Source: Nitrospira sp. MA-1
Lineage (GTDB): Bacteria; Nitrospirota; Nitrospiria; Nitrospirales; UBA8639
DNA length: 64,000 nucleotides
Assembly (NCBI GenBank): GCA_032139905.1
Contig: JAQJDB010000005.1
Coordinates: forward strand, 231,001-295,000
Direction: 5' to 3'
Part shown: piece after piece, positions 63,020 through 64,000 of the stretch
Position numbering within the stretch: the stretch's first letter is position 1
Layout: every line of letters begins with the position of its first letter
Position numbers and translations under genes: made by a program
Notes under the pieces: generated by a model
Databases searched by the model: none
The model's input: the letters and a program-made list of their open reading frames with translations, nothing else
Told to the model about the DNA's origin: nothing

Positions 63020-63445
63020 TTAACACTCCCAGAAGAGATCGACAGGATGCCATCGAAAATACTCGGCCTGATGAAAATGAGATTTCAACGCCTTATTCGC
63101 CGGAACTTCTACTCGATCGGCAGGCTTGTGGAGGAAGGCAGGAGCGCCGATCTGTCCTAGTCTCTGATCAGGGTCGGTGAGGCCGGTGATGACCATGACC
63201 GGAAGATAAGAATCAATGTAGGCTAGGCTGCTGAGGACGTTGCTAAGGCCAAAACGCTCATCCAGCCTAGGGAAACCAAAAGCACATGTATTTCCATGCG
63301 GATGAATGAATAGAAGGGATAGGCCAAATTTGGCTTCAGTGGACCATACCGCTTGCGACCAAGGTGGCGCACTCGCGCGTTTCCGAAAACGTGGACCGTT
63401 TCTTTTTTCCTCTTCACCAGAATCGATTCCGGTTTCTATGAGCAC
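63020..63445 (-). pseudogene. response-regulator receiver domain fragment
   Basis: The frame of 141 residues has a stretch YLPVMVITGLTDPDQRLGQI then GAPAFLHKPADRVEV, which matches the second half of a receiver (REC) domain: the beta-4 strand with Thr, and the conserved Lys-Pro. The phosphoacceptor Asp and first half are missing, and the rest (RFRKRASAPPWSQAVW) is unrelated or out of frame. It overlaps the upstream nuclease-like gene by 10 bases. Probably a degraded response regulator; it could be a spurious frame over it. Confidence 0.5.
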
Positions 63446-64000
63446 CAGTCCCTTTTTCCTTCTTTAACGGGAATGGCAAGTCCTTGGCTGACCAAGAGCT
63501 CGGAAAGATCCTGGTCATCAGCAATCAACCGTCCCACGATTTCTCTACGGTCTATCGAGGAGGAAATGAGCTCAATGTGAACGGCGGAGGAAAGAAATCC
63601 ATGGATGAGTTGCTGAGCCTGTCGGCCCAACAACGTTTCCTGTTCGCAGGACGCCTTGATGTGCGGAGTTCGGATGCCTGCGAGTCGGATGACTAGGCGT
63701 TTTGCAGCAGGTACGTTCGTCTGTTGGAAAGAAAATTCGCACTGGTTACTATCGGAGCAGCCCTGGTACACCAGTGGAGAAAAGGAGGATGTCTCGGGCA
63801 GTTGGGAGGCTTCCGGGAATGGGAGCATGCGATTGGGATCCACATAAGCGGGAAGTCCCGGGAGCGAGTCCTGCGAAGGCGTAAGAATCGACCATTTATA
63901 GCGACCCGGGTTAAACTCTCCGTCGATACCGTACACACCGACAATCCCTTGTTTATAAAAGTATCGCCGCTCAAGGACTACACCCTCGGTCTGGGCAATC
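63436..64000 (-). CDS. thermonuclease (SNase)-like protein, 5' end outside the window
   Basis: The frame is open to the window edge (at least 188 residues), so the true start lies beyond 64000. The C-terminal 95 residues look like an SNase/OB-fold domain: KRLVIRLAGIRTPHIKASC, QETLLGRQAQQLIHGFL, DRREIVGRLIADDQDLSELL and a final LVSQGLAIPVKEGKRDWC. The layout follows thermonuclease (RLAGIDTPE, GR.LA..., GLA), but the usual catalytic Arg-Glu pair is not clear, so it may only bind. The part before it (YKQGIVGVYGIDGEFNPGRY) is not recognised. Confidence 0.55.
   Translation of the reverse strand, partial: IAQTEGVVLERRYFYKQGIVGVYGIDGEFNPGRYKWSILTPSQDSLPGLPAYVDPNRMLPFPEASQLPETSSFSPLVYQGCSDSNQCEFSFQQTNVPAAKRLVIRLAGIRTPHIKASCEQETLLGRQAQQLIHGFLSSAVHIELISSSIDRREIVGRLIADDQDLSELLVSQGLAIPVKEGKRDWCS

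Noticed and set aside
62969-63160. A 63-codon plus-strand frame after the dispersed hairpin
   Set aside because: It lies antisense to the receiver-domain fragment and has no recognisable features.
1-64000. tRNA or rRNA genes
   Set aside because: I looked for cloverleaf-like segments and conserved rRNA blocks and found none; a covariance search could still reveal a small RNA.

Overview
ORGANISM. The window looks like a chromosome of Nitrospira or a close relative. The main evidence is a dispersed hairpin element near 62.9 kb (gttgaaaaaagccgccagc ... gctggacgg) of a type I recall as scattered through Nitrospira genomes. A genus call rests on memory, not on a search. The NRPS genes are about 55% GC by hand count. 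The region after 53 kb is clearly more AT-rich and carries gene debris.

LAYOUT. (1) 0.1-30.1 kb, plus strand: one compact NRPS operon. It encodes an MbtH protein, a type II thioesterase, a stand-alone Fe(II)/2-oxoglutarate aspartyl beta-hydroxylase, and four NRPSs with seven A domains. By specificity residues read by eye these load Dab-like, Ser, Dab-like, Ser (followed by an E domain), Asp, Dab-like, Asp. A second hydroxylase is fused to the C-terminus of the third NRPS. The fourth begins with a degenerate C-like 'interface' domain and ends in a thioesterase. This is the architecture of beta-hydroxyaspartate siderophore synthetases. (2) 30.6-35.1 kb, minus strand: exbB-exbD-tonB, a second tonB and a small secreted protein, which could power uptake of such a siderophore. 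(3) 35.8-38.1 kb, plus strand: two homologous Cys-rich precursor peptides with CSC...KPG repeats and a radical SAM/SPASM maturase, a RiPP-like locus I cannot place in a described class. (4) 38.3-45.1 kb: three glycosyltransferases, a lytic transglycosylase lipoprotein and an alkaline-phosphatase-superfamily enzyme, probably a surface polysaccharide region. (5) 45.3-47.0 kb: hypoxanthine phosphoribosyltransferase and an adenine-deaminase-type enzyme, a purine salvage pair. (6) 47.7-56.2 kb: an accessory region with broken HicBA and ParE-type toxin-antitoxin genes, direct repeats, a GH94 phosphorylase, a lone antitoxin with a 15-bp palindromic operator, a PD-(D/E)XK protein, duplicated fragments and attC-like hairpins. 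(7) 56.6-64 kb: an AT-rich stretch with two unrecognised gene pairs, a diguanylate cyclase, an IS3-type end fragment, a membrane protein, a response-regulator fragment and a nuclease-like gene running off the window.

HOW IT FITS TOGETHER. The NRPS operon and the TonB/ExbB/ExbD genes make a coherent iron acquisition unit. The predicted product is a Dab/Ser/Asp heptapeptide with two beta-hydroxyaspartates of probably opposite beta-stereochemistry. Two recent events in the synthetase can be read from the DNA. A 1,729-bp A-T segment occurs in two modules with no difference that I found. A scar between the third and fourth synthetases shows that at least one interface/hydroxylase module has been lost. 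The Cys-rich peptide/radical SAM locus, next to the TonB genes, is the best candidate for an undescribed system.
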